A stretch of 64,000 nt of DNA. Origin: Vicugna pacos. Its lineage: Eukaryota; Chordata; Mammalia; Artiodactyla; Camelidae. The notes beneath the pieces were generated by a model. It worked only from the letters and a program-made list of their open reading frames with translations. It searched no databases and was not told the origin of the DNA. The position numbers and the translations under genes are program-made. The stretch is from contig NC_133012.1 in assembly GCF_048564905.1 (NCBI RefSeq), positions 16,525,646-16,589,645 of the forward strand, written 5' to 3'. Below, one piece after another: positions 36,685 to 49,203 of the stretch; the first letter of the stretch is position 1, and every line of letters begins with the position of its first letter.

Positions 36685-36759
36685 TGCTGCAGAACTGAGT
36701 CTTTCAGGATAAATTCAAGTTAGGCCTCAGCTGCTGAAACACCCATTATTTCAAGGCTG

Positions 36760-36773
36760 GTTACCTTGGTGAC
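36760..36773 (+). promoter_or_regulatory. X-box-like motif 2 (copy 1)
   Basis: GTTACCTTGGTGAC fits the RFX consensus GTNRCC-(2)-RGYNAC in both halves. Paired with motif 1 it could form an RFX-bound element. It is also found in copy 2. Confidence 0.4.
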
Positions 36774-38639
36774 CCAGGTGGTGAGGACGTGGTGGGAGGA
36801 GGGGGTGGAGAGGCCAGGCAGGGGGCCACCGGCTCAGAGGACAGGCTGACCCTCAGACCTAGACATGACCCTGGTCACACACTGAGCCTTGAATTTCATC
36901 ACAGACTGACCTCGGGTCCTGACACAGGGTGCCTGGCCCTTATCACAGACGAGCCCTGTTCCTGGTCCCAGACCGCCACCTGAGCTTGGCCGCGCAACCA
37001 CCACGGAGGGACACTCAGCGAGTGGTGACTGCTACTTCTGTTATCATTGCTGTGCCGTTAACGTGCGTCCCACTCACAGCTGACACCTAACGAATGTCAT
37101 TCAGACTAGCGTAACCGCAATGGGGGACTGTTCGCAAGGACTCCTGGGGCCCACAGTGCTCGGCAGAGGCTCGCAGGACCCCCTCTGCTGGGTGGCCACA
37201 GGGCTCCTGGGCTGGGTGGGCTGTGAGGGGGCAGCAGAGGAGTGGGCAAGGCTGGGGGGTGGGCTGCCCCTCCAGGCCCAGAAGGAAGCAGCCATTCTCC
37301 CCCGGCTCAACGCCCCCTCTGTCTGGAAGCCTCACTTTCATCTCATTACCTGATAAACTGAGCAAATGAACGGCAGCCAGGCAGCCTTGGCCACCCAGGA
37401 GACAGGGCACACGGTCAGGGGGCTCCCAGCCTCCTTCCCACCCTGGCGCCCCAGCCTGCAGGCTATGGCCTCTCTGGCCCACGGGGCCTCAGTCGGCCGG
37501 GATGAGGGCCCTGGGAGAGGCCCGCATCCTGCTAGGCCTTCCTGCTTCCTGGGCAGAGCTCTCCCCAGCCCAGCAGGTGAGGCAGCAGAGGCAGTGGGTC
37601 TGCCCCTGTCCATTCCTGCCCTGTCCTCGCCCACCAGGCCGGTTCCCCAGGCATCCAGGCCGTACTCCACGACCTGTGAAGTTAGGGCGTGTCCTGGGGC
37701 ATGGAGTTCCTCCTCAGCCCAGTACATGGATGTGCAAATGAGGACCACAGGGGACAGGACAGCTCTCTGAATTCCCCCACCCAGTCCCCAGTCCCCTCCA
37801 CCCTAGCCCCCATGGGTCCTGACTTGGGCCATCTGTCCAGAGGCAGGCAAACGCAGAGAAGACTACCATGAGAGGGAGAGGGATACAGAGCTAAGAGGCC
37901 AGGAGAGCAGGAGAGCAGCTGCAGAGGTGCAGCCAGGCAGGGACAGAGGTGGAGGACAGGGGACAGTTGCTCAGGCCCAACAAACACTTCCCACTTGAGC
38001 CTGCACATTCCTGGGCCTGCACACTGCTGGGCCTGCACAAACCTGGGCCTGCACGAACCTGGGACTCTTGACAGCCGTGCCTGCCCTCTCCTAGGCATTC
38101 ACACTCCTGGAACTGCACACTCATTGGCCTGCACCCACCTGGAGCTGCACAATCATGAGCCTGCACATACTTGGGCCTGCACCCTGCTGGGCCTGCACAT
38201 TTCTGGGCCTGCCTTCTCCTGGGCCCGCACAATCCCTCATCTGCACACTCCTGGGCCTGGACATTCCTGGGCCTGTATACTCCTGGGCTTGTACACACCT
38301 GGGCCTGCACACTCCTCTGTCTGCACACTCCTGGGCCAGCACACCCATGGAACTGCACACTCTGGTGTCTTCACACTCCTGGGCCTGCACGCTCCTGGGC
38401 CTTTCCTCACCTGGGCCTGCCCCCAGTTCGGCCCGCCCTCTCCTGGACCTGCACACTCTTGGGCCTGCACACTCCTGGGCCTGCACACTCCTGTCTCTGC
38501 ACACTCCGGGGTCTGCACACTCCTCGGTCTGTATACTCCTGGGCCTGTACACTCATGGGCCTGCCGTGGCCTTGGCCTGCACGCTCCTGGTCCTGCACAC
38601 ACCTCTGTCTGCACACTCCTTGGCCTGCATACCCCTGCA

Positions 38640-41600
38640 TCTTCACACTCCTGGGCCTGCACAACCCAGAGCCTGCACAGATCTGGGCCTCTACACACCT
38701 GGGCCAGTACACAAGTGTGCTTGCTCCGCCCCGTGTCTGCAAACTCCTGGGACTGCACATTCCTGGGTCTGCACACACCTTGGCCTGCACACTCATGGGC
38801 CTGTTCCGTCTTGTGTCTGCATACCTCTGGGCCTGCACACTCCAGGGCCTGCACACACCTGGGCCTGCACGAACCTGGGCCTCTTGAATCCTGGGCCTGC
38901 CCTTTCCTAGGCCTGCCCACTCCTGTGCCTACACATTCCTGGGCCTGCACACTCCTGGACCTGTACACTCCTGGGCGTGCCCTGGCATGGGCCTGCACAC
39001 AAATGGGCCTGCACTCTCCAGGGACTGCACCCTCCTGGGCCTGCACACTCCTCTGTCTGCACACTCCTGGGCCTGCCCCAAATTGCCCTGCCCTCTCCTG
39101 TGACGGCCCTCACAAGTCCTGCACACTCCTAGGCCTGCACACTCGTGTACCTCCTCCCTCCTGTGCCTGCACACTCCTGGCCATGTACACTCATGGGCCT
39201 GCCCTCTGCATGGCGTGCACGGTCCTAGGACTCCCCATTCCTGCGCCTGGACACCCTTGGGCCTGCCCTCTCCTGGGCCTGCACACTCTGGGGCCTGCCC
39301 TCACCTGGTTCTGCACACTACTGGGACTGTACACCCCTGGACCTGTACACTGCTGTGCCTTCCCTGGTCTGGGCCTTCCCTGGCCTGGGCCTGAAAACTA
39401 CTGGGCCTGAAAACTGCTGGAACTGCACACTCATTGGCCTGCAAACTCCAGGACCTGCACAATCTTGGGCTTGAACACACCTGGGCCTGTATACTCCTGG
39501 GCCTGCACACTCCTGTCTCTGCACACTGTGGTGTTTGCACACGCCTGGGCCTGCACGAACGTGGGCCTGTACACTCCTGGGCCTGCACACACCTGAGTCT
39601 GCACACTCCGGGGTCTGCACACTCCTCGGTCTGTATACTCCTGGGTTGTACACTCCTGGGCCTGACCTGGCCTGGGCCTGCACGCTCCTGGGCCTGCACA
39701 CTCCTCTGTCTGCACACTTCTGGGCATGCACAACCCTAGACCCTACACTCCTGGCCCTGCGCATCCCAGAGCCTGAACACACCTGGGCCTCTATACTCCT
39801 GGGCCACTACTCTCATGTGCCTGCTCCGCCCCGTGTCTACACACTCCTGGCACTGCACAGTCCTGGACCTGCACACTCCTGGGCCTGCCCTGGCCTGGGC
39901 CTGCACACTAATGGGCCTACACACACCTAGGAATGCACCCTCCTGGGCCTGCACACTCCTCTGTCTGCACACTCGTGGGCCTTCCCTGGTCTGGGCCTTC
40001 CCTGGCCTGGGCCTGCAAACTACTGGGCCTGCAAACTCCTGGAACTGCACACTCATTGGCCTGCACACTCCAGGACCTGCACAATCTTGGGCTTGAACAC
40101 ACCTAGGCCTGTATACTCCTGGACCTGCACACTCCTGTCTTGCACACTCTGGTGTTTGCACACGCCTGGGCCTGCACGAACTTTGGCCTGTACACACCTG
40201 GGCCTGCACACTCCTGTATCTGCTCACTTCTGAGACTGCATACACCTGGGCCTGCAAACTCCTGGGCCTGTACACTCCTGGGCCTGAACACTCCTGGACC
40301 TGTACACTCCTGGGCATGCCCTGGCCTGGGCCTGCACACTAATGGTGCTACACCCACCTAGGAATGCACACTCATGGGCCTGCACACTCCTGGGCCTGCC
40401 GACTCCTGAGCCTGCATTCTCCTGGTCCTTTCCTCGCCTGGGCCACCACCTATTAGGCCCGCCCTCTCTTTGACGTGCACACGCTTGGGCCTGCTCACTC
40501 CTCTGTCTGCACACCCCTGCGCCTTGACACCCCTGGACCTGCACACTCCGGGGCCTGCGCATCCCATGGCCTGCACACACCTGGGCCTCTACACTCCTGG
40601 GCCAGTACAGTCATGTGCCTGTTCCGCCCCGTGTCTGCACACTCTTGGGACCGCACAGTCCTGGCTATGCACACTCCTTGGCCTGCAGACTCCTAGGCCT
40701 GTTCAAATTCTGTCTGCACACCTCTGGGCCTGCACACTACAGGGCCTGCACATACCTGGGCCTGCACGAACCTGGGCCTCTTCACTGCTGGTCCTGCCCT
40801 CTCCTAGGCCTGCACACTCCTGGAACTGTACACTCATGGGCCTGCACACTCCTGGACCTGAACAATCTTGAGCCTGCACAATCCTGGGCCTGTACGCTCC
40901 TGGGCCTGCACACTCCTGTGCCTGCCCTCTCTTGGCCCTGCACTCTCCTTGGCCTGCACACTCCTGGCCTGTTCCCTCCTGTGCCGGCACACTCCTGGGA
41001 CTGCACACTCCTGGGCCTGCCCTGGCCTGGGCCTGCACCCTCCTCTGTCTGCACACTCCTGGGACTGCACAGCCCTGAGCCTGTACACTCCTGGACCTGC
41101 ACACTTCTGTCTCTGCACACTCTGGTGTCTGCACACTCCTGGACATGCACACTCCTGGGCCTGTACACTCCTAGGCCTGCCTTATCCTGGCCCTGGACAC
41201 TCTTCTGTCTGCACACTCCTGGGGCTGCACACTCTTGGGCCTGCACACTCCTGGACCTGTACAATCCTGGGCCTTCCCTGGTCTGGGTCTTCCCTGGCCT
41301 GGTCCTGCACACTAATGGGCCTGAACACTCCTGGTCCTGTACACACCTCGGCCTGCACCCTACTGGTCCTGCACACTCCTCTGTTTGCACACACATGGAA
41401 CTGCACACCCCTTGGCCTGCACACTCCCAGACCTGCACAATCTTGAGCCTGCACAATCCTGGGCCTGTACACTCCTGGGCCTACACACCCCCAGGCCTGC
41501 ACACTGCTGGGCCTGCACACTCCTGAGCCTCCCTTCTCCTGGGCCTGCACAATCCCTCATCTGCACACTCCTAGGCCTGCACACCCTTGGGCCTGCACAC

Positions 41601-42563
41601 TCCTGGGCCTGCACACTCCTGTCTCTGCACACTCCGGGGACTGCACAGTCCTCGGTCTGTATACTCCTGGGCCTGTACACTCCTGGGCCTGCCGTGGCCT
41701 GGGCCTGCACACTCCTCAGCCTGCACACTCCTCTGTCTGCACACTCCTGGGCCTGCACACACCTGGGCAGGCACACTCCAGGGCCCTCTGACACCTGTGC
41801 CTGCACACTCTTGGGCCTGTCTTCTCCTGGGCCCGCATGAACCTGGGCCTCTTCACTGCTGGTCCTGCCCTCTCCTAAGCCTGCACACTCCTGGAACTGC
41901 ACACTCATGGGCCTGCAGACTCCTGGACCTGCACAATCTTGAGCCTGCACCATCCTGGGCCTGTACGCTCCTGGGCCTGCACACTCCTGTGCCTGCCCTC
42001 TCTTGGCCCTGCACTCTCCTGTGCCTGCACACTCCTGGGCCTGCTCCCACCTATGCCTGCACCCTCCTAGGCCTGTTCCCACGTGTGCCGGCACACTCCT
42101 GGGACTGCACACTCCTGGGCCTGCACACTCCTGTGCCTGCCCTCTCTTGGCCCTGCACTCTCCTTGGCCTGCACACTCCTGGCCTGTTCCCTCCTGTGCC
42201 TGCACACTCCTGGGCCTGCTCCCACCTATGCCTGCACACTCCTAGGCCTGTTCCCACGTGTGCCGGCACACTCCTGGGACTGCACACTCCTGGGCCTGCC
42301 CTGGCCTGGGCCTGCACCCTCCTCTGTCTGCACACTCCTGGGACTGCACAGCCCTGAGCCTGTACACTCCTGGACCTGCACACTTCTGTCTCTGCACACT
42401 CTGGTGTCTGCACACTCCTGGGCCTGTACACTCCTAGGCCTGCCCTATCCTGGCCCTGGACACTCTTCTGTCTGCACACTCCTGGGGCTGCACACTCCTG
42501 GGCCTGCACACCCCTGGGCATGCCCTCTCCTGGGCCTGCAAACTCCTGGGCCTGCACACTCCT
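38640..42563. repeat. Array B HOR copy 1 (phase ~1330-5252)
   Basis: The copy matches array A with an offset of 37311 from about 38640, weakly at first and nearly perfectly from about 39000. It shares CTGTTCAAATTCTG (near 40700) only with array A copy 6, and lacks the diverged patch seen near phase 1935-2285 in other copies. Confidence 0.88.
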
Positions 42564-45380
42564 CTGTCTGCACACTCCGGGGCCTTCCCTCTCCTGGGCC
42601 TGCCCCCAGTTCGGCCGGCACTCTCCTGGAGCTGCACACTCCTGGGCCTGACCTATCGTACGCCTGCACAGTCCTGGATCTGCACACTTCTGGACCTGCT
42701 CCCTCCTGTGCCATCACCCTTCTGGAACTGCACATTGGGCGCCTGCACACTCCTGTGCCTGACACACCTGGGCCTGCACGCTCCTCGGCCTGCACACTCC
42801 TCTTGTCTGCACACTCCTCTTGTCTGCACACTCCTGGGCCTGTTCCGTCTTGTGTCTTCACACCTCTCGGCCTGCGCACTCCAGGGCCTGAACACACCTG
42901 GGCCTGCACGAACCTGGGCCTGTTCACTCCTGGGCCTGCCCTCTCCTTGGCCGGCACGAACCTGGGCCTAAACACCCCTGGGCCTGCCCTGGCCTGGGCC
43001 TGCACACTAATGGGGCTGCACACACCTAGGAATGCACCCACCTGGGCCTACACACTCTTCTGTCTGTACACTCCTGGGCCTGCACACTCCTGGGCATGCA
43101 CACTCCTCTGTCTGCACACTCCTCGGCCTACACACTCCTAGGCCTGCACACTCCTGGGCCTGCTGACCCCTGTGTCTGCACACTCTTGGGCCTGCACACA
43201 CCTGGACCTGTACCATCCTGGGCCTTCCCTGGACTGGGTCTTCCCTGGCCTGGGCCTGCACACTACTGGGCCCGCACACTTCTGCAACTGCACACTCATC
43301 GGCCTGCAAAGGCACGACCTGCACAATATTGGGCCTGAACACACATAGGCCTTTATCCTCCTGGATCTGCACACTCCTGGGCCTGCACACTGCTGGACCT
43401 GCACAGCACTGGGCCTAAACACACCTGGGCCTGCACACTCCTTCTCTGCACACTCCTATCTCTGCACACTCTGGTGTCTACACACTCCAGGGCCTGCACG
43501 AACCTAGGCCTGCTCCCTCCTGTGCCTGCATACTCCTGGGCCTGCTCCCACCTGTGCCTGCACACTCCTAGCCCTGTTCCCACCTGTGCTGGCACATTCC
43601 TGGGACTGCACACTTCTGTGCCTGCACACTTTTGGGCCTGCACACCCCTGGGCCTGCACACTCCTGGACCTGTACACTCCTGGGCCTTCCCTGGTCTGGG
43701 CATTCCCTGGCCTGGGCCTGCAAACTCCTGGGCCTATACACTCCTGGGCCTGCACACTCCTGTACCTGTACACACCTGGGCCTGCCCTGGCCTGGGACTG
43801 CACACTAATGGGGCTGCACACACCTAGGAATGCACCCCCCTGGGCCTGCACACTCCTCTGTCTGCACACTCCTGGGCCTGCATAACCCTGGATCTGCACA
43901 CTCCTGGGCCTGTGCATCCCAGAGCATGCACAGATCTGGGCCTCTACACACCTGGGCCAGTACACACGTGTGCTTGCTCCCCCCCGTGTCTGCAAACTCC
44001 TGGGACTGCACATTCCTGGGTCTGCAACACCTTGGCTTGCACACTCATGGGCCTGTTCCGTCTTGTGTCTGCATACCTGTGGGCCTGCACACCCCAGGGC
44101 CTGCACACACCTGGGCCTGCACGAACGTGGGCCTCTTGAATCCTGGGCCTGCCCTTTCCTAGGCCTGCCCACACCTGTGCCTACACATTCCTGGGCCTGC
44201 ACACTCCTGGACCTGTACACTCCTGGGCGTACCCTGGCATGCGCCTGCACACTAATGGGCCTGCACTCTCCAGGGACTGCACCCTCCTGGGCCTGCACAC
44301 TCCTCTGTCTGCACACTCCTGGGCCTGCCCCAAATTGCCCTGCCCTCTCCTGTGACGGCCCTCACAAGTCCTGCACACTCCTAGGCCTGCACACTCGTGT
44401 ACCTCCTCCCTCCTGTGCCTGCACACTCCTGGCCATGTACACTCATGGGCCTGCCCTCTGCATGGCGTGCACGGTCCTAGGACTCCCCATTCCTGCGCCT
44501 AGACACCCTAGGGCCTGCCCTCTCCTGGGCCTGCACACTCTGGGGCCTGCCCTCACCTGGTTCTGCACACTACTGGGACTGTACACCCCTGGACCTGTAC
44601 ACTGCTGTGCCTTCCCTGGTCTGGGTCTTCCCTGGCTTGGGCCTGAAAACTACTGGGCCTGAAAACTGCTGGAACTGCACACTCATTGGCCTGTAAACTC
44701 CAGGACCTGCACAACCTTGGGCTTGAACACACCTGGGCCTGTATACTCCTGGGCCTGCACACTCCTGTCTCTGCCCACTGTGGTGTTAGCACACGCCTGG
44801 GCCTGCAAGAACGTGGGCCTGTACACTCCTGGGCCTGCACACACCTGACTTTGCACACTCCGGGGTCTGCACACTCCTCGGTCTGTATACTCCTGGGTTG
44901 TACACTCCTGGGCCTGACCTGGCCTGGGCCTGCACGCTCCTGGGCCTGCACACTCCTCTGTCTGCACACTTCTGGGCATGCACAACCCTAGACCCTACAC
45001 TCCTGGGCCTGCGCATCCCAGAGCCTGAACACACCTGGGCCTCTATACTCCTGGGCCACTACTCTCATGTGCCTGCTCCGCCCCGTGTCTACACACTCCT
45101 GGCACTGCACAGTCCTGGACCTGCACACTCCTGGGCCTGCCCTGGCCTGGGCCTGCACACTAATGGGCCTACACACACCTAGGAATGCACCCTCCTGGGC
45201 CTGCACACTCCTCTGTCTGCACACTCGTGGGCCTTCCCTGGTCTGGGCCTTCCCTGGCCTGGGCCTGCAAACTATTGGGCCTGCAAACTCCTGGAACTGC
45301 ACACTCATTGGCCTGCACACTCCAGGACCTGCACAATCTTGCGCTTGAACACACCTAGGCCTGTATACTCCTGGACCTGC
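42564..45380. repeat. Array B HOR copy 2 (phase 1 to ~2815)
   Basis: The copy matches array A copy 1 with offset 42563. It carries the diverged patch (about 44495-44850) in the same form as copy 5 and array D. HOR order is lost gradually beyond 45380. Confidence 0.88.
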
Positions 45381-47531
45381 CCACTCCTGTCTCTGCACAC
45401 TCTGGAGTTTGCACACGCCTGGGCCTGCACGAACCTGGGCCTGTACACACCTGGGCCTGCACACTCCTTTATCTGCTCACTCCTGAGACTGCATACACCT
45501 GGGCCTGCACATTCCTGTATCTGCTCACTCCTGAGACTGCATACACCTGGGCCTGCACATTCCTGTATCTGCACACTCCTCTGTCTGCACACTCCTGGGC
45601 CTTCACACACCTGGACCCGCACACTCCTGGGCCTGCGCATCCCAGAGCCTGCACACACCTGGGCCTCTACACTCCTGGGCCAGTACAGTCGTGTGCCTGT
45701 TCCGCCCCGTGTCTGCACACTCTTGGAACCGCACAGTCCTGGCTATGCCCACTCCTTGGCCTGCAGACTCCTAGGCCTGTTCGACTTCTGTCTGCACACC
45801 TCTGGGCCTGCACACTACAGTGCCTGCACATACCTGGGCCTGCACGAACCTGGGCCTCTTCACTGCAGGTCCTGCCCTCTCCTAGGCCTGCACACTCCTG
45901 GAACTGCACACTCATGGGCCTGCCGTCTCCTGGGCCTGCACACCCCTGTCTCTGCACACTCCGGGGACTGCACACTCCTCGCTCTGTATACTCCTGGGCC
46001 TTTACACTCCTGGGCCTGCCGTGGCCTGGGCCTGCACGCTCCTGGGCCTGCACTCTCCTCTGTCTGCACACTCCTGGGCCTTCACACCCCTGGACCTGCA
46101 CACTCCTGGGCCTGCGCATCCCAGAGCCTGCACACACTTTAGCCTCTACACTCCTGGGCCAGTACATTCGTGTGACTGCTCCGCCCCGTGTCTGCACACT
46201 CCTGGGACTGCACAGTCCTGGCTATGCACACTTCTTGGCCTGCAGACTCCTGGGGTTGTTCGACTTGTGTCTGCACACCTCTGGGCCTGCACACTCCAGG
46301 ACCTGCAAATCCTGGGCCTGCACACAACTGGGCCTGCACACTACTGGGACTCCACACTCTCTGTCTGCACTCTCCTGGGCCTGCACACACCTGGGCCAGC
46401 ACACTCCAGGGCCTGCTGACTCCTGTGTCTGCACACTCTTGGGCCTGCCTTCTCCTGGGCCCGCACAATCCCTCGTCTGCACACTCCTGGGCCGCACGCT
46501 CCTGGGCTTTTCCTCGCCTGGGCCTGCCCCCAGTTCGGCCCGCCCTCTCCTGGACCTGCACACTCTTGGGCCTGCACACTCCTCGGCCTGCCCTCTCCTG
46601 GGCCTGCACTCTCCTTGGCCTGCACACTCCTGGGCTTGCACACTCCTGGACCTGCACACTACTGGGCCTGCTGAATCCTGTGTCTGCCCACTCCTGCGTC
46701 TGCACACTCGTGTGCCTCCTCCCTCCTGTGCCTGAACACTCCTAGGCATGCACACACCTGGGCCTGCCCTCTCTTGGCCCTGCACTCTCCTTGGCCTGCA
46801 CACTCCTGGCCTGTTCCCTCCTGCGCCTGAACACCCTTAGGCCTCCCCTACCTGGTTCTGCACACTCCTGGGTTGCACACTCCTGGGCCTGCTCCCACCT
46901 ATGCCTGCACACTCCTAGGCCTGTTGCCACGTGTGCCGGCACACTCCTGGGACTGCACACTCCTGGGCCTGCCATGGCCTGGGCCTGCACCCTCCACTCT
47001 CTGCACACTCCTGGGACTGCTCAGGCCTGAGCCTGTACACTCCTGGGCCTGCACACTTCTGTCTCTGCACACTCTGGTGTCTGCACACTCCTGGACATGC
47101 ACACTCCTGGGCCTGTACACTCCTAGGCCTGCCCTGGCCTGGGCCTGCACCCTACTGAGCCTGCACACTCCTCTGTATGCACACTCCTGGGCCTGCACAC
47201 TACTGGGCCTGCACACTCCTGGGCCTCCTCCCACCTATGCCTGCACACTCCTAGGCCTGTTCCCACCTGTGCCAGCAATCTCCTGGGCCTACACACTCCT
47301 GCACCTGCACAGTCCTGTGTCTGCACAACCCTGGGCAAGCACACTCTGGGCCTGCACACCCCTGGCCATGCCCTATCCCGGGCCAGCCCCCACTTCGCCC
47401 GACCCTCTCATGGACCTGCACACTCCAGGGTCTGCTCACATCTGTCCCTGCACACTCCTGGGCCGGCCCTCTCCAGTGTCTCCACACTCCTGGGCCCGCA
47501 CACTCCTGGGCCTGCATACTCCTGGACCTGC
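45381..47531. repeat. Array B diverged tail
   Basis: The 16-bp monomers are in a different order from the HOR. They include a local duplication of a CTGTATCTGCTCACTCCTGA-type segment near 45470-45570. From about 45640 the sequence recurs in array D with offset 17176, up to the window end. Confidence 0.85.
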
Positions 47532-47669
47532 CCTGTCCCTGGCACCAGCCTCCTTCACCCCAACGGTGCCACTCACACGGCTGTGGCGTCTAGCCAGGAG
47601 CCCCCAACCGAAACCCCTCCCGAGGGACCCCCTTGCCGGTCCCCAGGGAAGCAGCGGGGCTCCTCTTAC

Positions 47670-47796
47670 CTGCGAGGCGGAGACGTAGTCCAGCTGCAGC
47701 CTGACGTCCAGCTGCCGGGCGTGCAGGGCCAGCGTGCATGAGGACAGCAGGATGGCCGTGATCGGCTGGAAGCTGCCCCCGGAGCCACTACCGCCC
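47670..47796 (-). CDS. ADCY1: Adenylyl cyclase (ADCY1-like) single exon
   Basis: Read on the minus strand, a pyrimidine-rich tract ending CCCCAAG is followed by a 127-nt open exon and a perfect donor CAG/GTAAGA. The exon enters in phase 1 and leaves in phase 0. The peptide GGSGSGGSFQPITA, then ILLSSCTLALHARQLDV, then RLQLDYVSASQ matches, from memory, the end of the second membrane module and the start of the C2 region of ADCY1 (ALALHARQLDVKLRLDYLWAAQ). The helix and the HARQLDV block are well kept. The family-conserved Trp of D-Y/F-L-W is replaced by Ser. No neighbouring ADCY1 exon was found within the window, so this is either one exon of a gene with very large introns or a duplicated exon fragment. 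Confidence 0.6.
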
Positions 47797-48146
47797 CTTG
47801 GGGAAGAGGAGGAGGAAAATCCACGTCAGTGCCAAGAACACAGGACCCGTCCACAGAGGGCCCCTCAGGTGTGACAACCCCAGAGGCGCCCGCAGCCGAC
47901 CTGGGCTGAGAGCCACTTCTCTCGCGGAAGCTCAAGGACCTATGCTGAGCCTCCCTCTCCCTCCCTAAAGAGGGAAAACCCAGAGGTTTTCTAACTTTGC
48001 ACTCACTGTCCATGTATCAGCCATGTCTAGTTTACCTCCCCAGCACGGCAGACCCCCTCCCTGCCTTCCCCACCCCCTGCAGGCGGCTCTCGGGGGCTGG
48101 GGGGGGCGCCCTTCCTCCCTGAGGCCAGCCCTGCTGGGGCAGCAGG

Positions 48147-48658
48147 TGTAATAGAAAAGACCAGATCTGACTGCCTATTAGATCTGTTCTTTTTCCTTTA
48201 ACCCTCTGCTGTTTTCCAGGCTGTCTTACCAGCTCTGCACCTTTTGGAAATCAATGTTGCCTTCAGCCTGAAATTGACAGAAGAGCCTGTTCTCAAGGCT
48301 CTCAGCCTTCAGGATAAAACCTCTTTTGCTCTCCCATACACACAAGCAGCTGCAGAACAGAAAGTAACATTTGTTTTGTTAGAGGTTTTACAGGGGCCCC
48401 ATGAGCTGACCCACAACTGCAAAAACAAAGAATTCCTGCACCAAGGACTTTGCACCAACCACCCACAAGCCCTCTCCTTTTTAGCGTAAAAGGAGCCTGA
48501 ATTCTCACTCGGAGAAGGTGGCTCTCCAGGACATTAGCCTGCCATCTTCTCGGTCAGCTGGCTTTCCAAATCAACTCACTATTCTTTACCCCGACACCGC
48601 GTCTCCCGATTTCTTGGCCTGTCGTGCGACTTGCGGAATGAGTGTGGACTTGGAAACA
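48147..48658 (+). mobile_element. Solo LTR, ERV1-like fossil
   Basis: The 512-bp element begins TGTAATAG and ends GGAAACA (TG...CA). It is flanked by the 4-bp direct repeat CAGG (48143-48146 and 48659-48662), as expected for a class I (ERV1) insertion. A TATA-like A-rich stretch near 48483 separates a U3-like part from an R/U5-like part. No internal retroviral sequence adjoins it, so it is a solo LTR left by recombination. The family name is not certain. The age cannot be set without a partner LTR. Confidence 0.6.
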
Positions 48659-48662
48659 CAGG

Positions 48663-49203
48663 GAAGGAAAGCCAAGTCAGGACTCTCACCCTCTGCCTCT
48701 GCTCAGAATACCACCAACGGGTTGCTGGGACAGTGGACGGAAAACTGAGGCTGCAACACGACCATGAGCACTGGGCCTGGGTGGGAGAGATGGCGGGTGC
48801 TGTCCGAAGCGCACCCGGCCTCCTTCCGAGTCACATCACACCCACGTCCCCAGACCCAGGGAGGCCTGGAGCCCCACACAGCAGAGCGCCTCCAAACCTG
48901 CAGATGCCCAGTGACCGGTCCACTGTGCACCCTCTGGCGCCCTCCTCCCCGCTCCTCCTCCTTCTGCCCCGCTGGCTCAGCCCTGGTCCCACCACATCCT
49001 CACCCAGGGCCAGCACTGCTGCAGGAACACCCTCGGCAGGCCGCCCAGCCTCACGCCCTCAGGTCCGCACACCTGGTTGGTGCAGCTCTGCCCCTTTCCA
49101 GCCCTCACCACCGACTCTCCAACCGCCTGCTCTCCCGCCCTCCGCCCCCAGTCCTACAGAGCGCCTCCTCTGGTCACGGCATCCTGCCCTCCAGGGTCGA
49201 CAG
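48663..49203. other. Unannotated GC-rich stretch
   Basis: The stretch lies between the LTR and array C. It is rich in C and contains open frames on both strands that run into the satellite, but I see no splice-supported exon or known family. Confidence 0.5.

Larger units (their letters stand above)
36401..37995. other. Unique right flank of duplication copy 1, no gene seen
   Basis: The stretch contains a TATATATA run near 36452, a short CATCC tandem near 36484-36502, two X-box-like motifs, and a weakly repetitive ACAGACTGACC-type patch at about 36850-36960. A 134-codon open frame at 37366-37770 is present in both copies, but I recognise nothing in it. The satellite resumes at about 37996. 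Confidence 0.5.
30545..38270. repeat. Segmental duplication, copy 1
   Basis: The block recurs at about 51246-59297. The offset is 20932 bp up to the coding repeat, 21022 bp after it (90 bp longer in copy 2) and 21023 bp after a 1-bp difference near 36522. By eye I counted about 20 single-base differences over the ~6.8 kb of unique sequence, roughly 99.7% identity. The two copies lose similarity at 38270/59297, inside the satellite. Confidence 0.92.
37996..47531. repeat. Satellite array B (16-bp family)
   Basis: The same 16-bp satellite resumes after the unique block. The first ~650 bp are edge monomers, of which the first ~270 bp are shared with array D. Two partial HOR copies follow, then a diverged tail to about 47531. 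All open frames in it are repeat artefacts. Confidence 0.92.
47532..49203. other. Single-copy island between arrays B and C
   Basis: This is the only non-satellite sequence in the window that is not part of the duplicated RALGDS-like block. It contains an ADCY1-like exon on the minus strand and a solo LTR. The remainder (48663-49203) is GC-rich, and I could recognise nothing in it. Confidence 0.8.

Noticed and set aside
37366-37770. 134-codon open frame starting MNGSQAALATQ, repeated at 58389-58793
   Set aside because: The sequence is Pro/Ala-rich and GC-driven, overlaps other frames on both strands, and has no splice or family evidence.
37995-39410. 471-codon + strand open frame at the start of array B
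   Set aside because: It is the longest of the satellite frames. It has the same cyclic peptide, no domain and no splice context; its length is chance lack of stops.
47666-48013. 115-codon minus-strand open frame overlapping the ADCY1-like exon
   Set aside because: It is in a different frame from the adenylyl cyclase match and crosses both splice sites; treated as a shadow.
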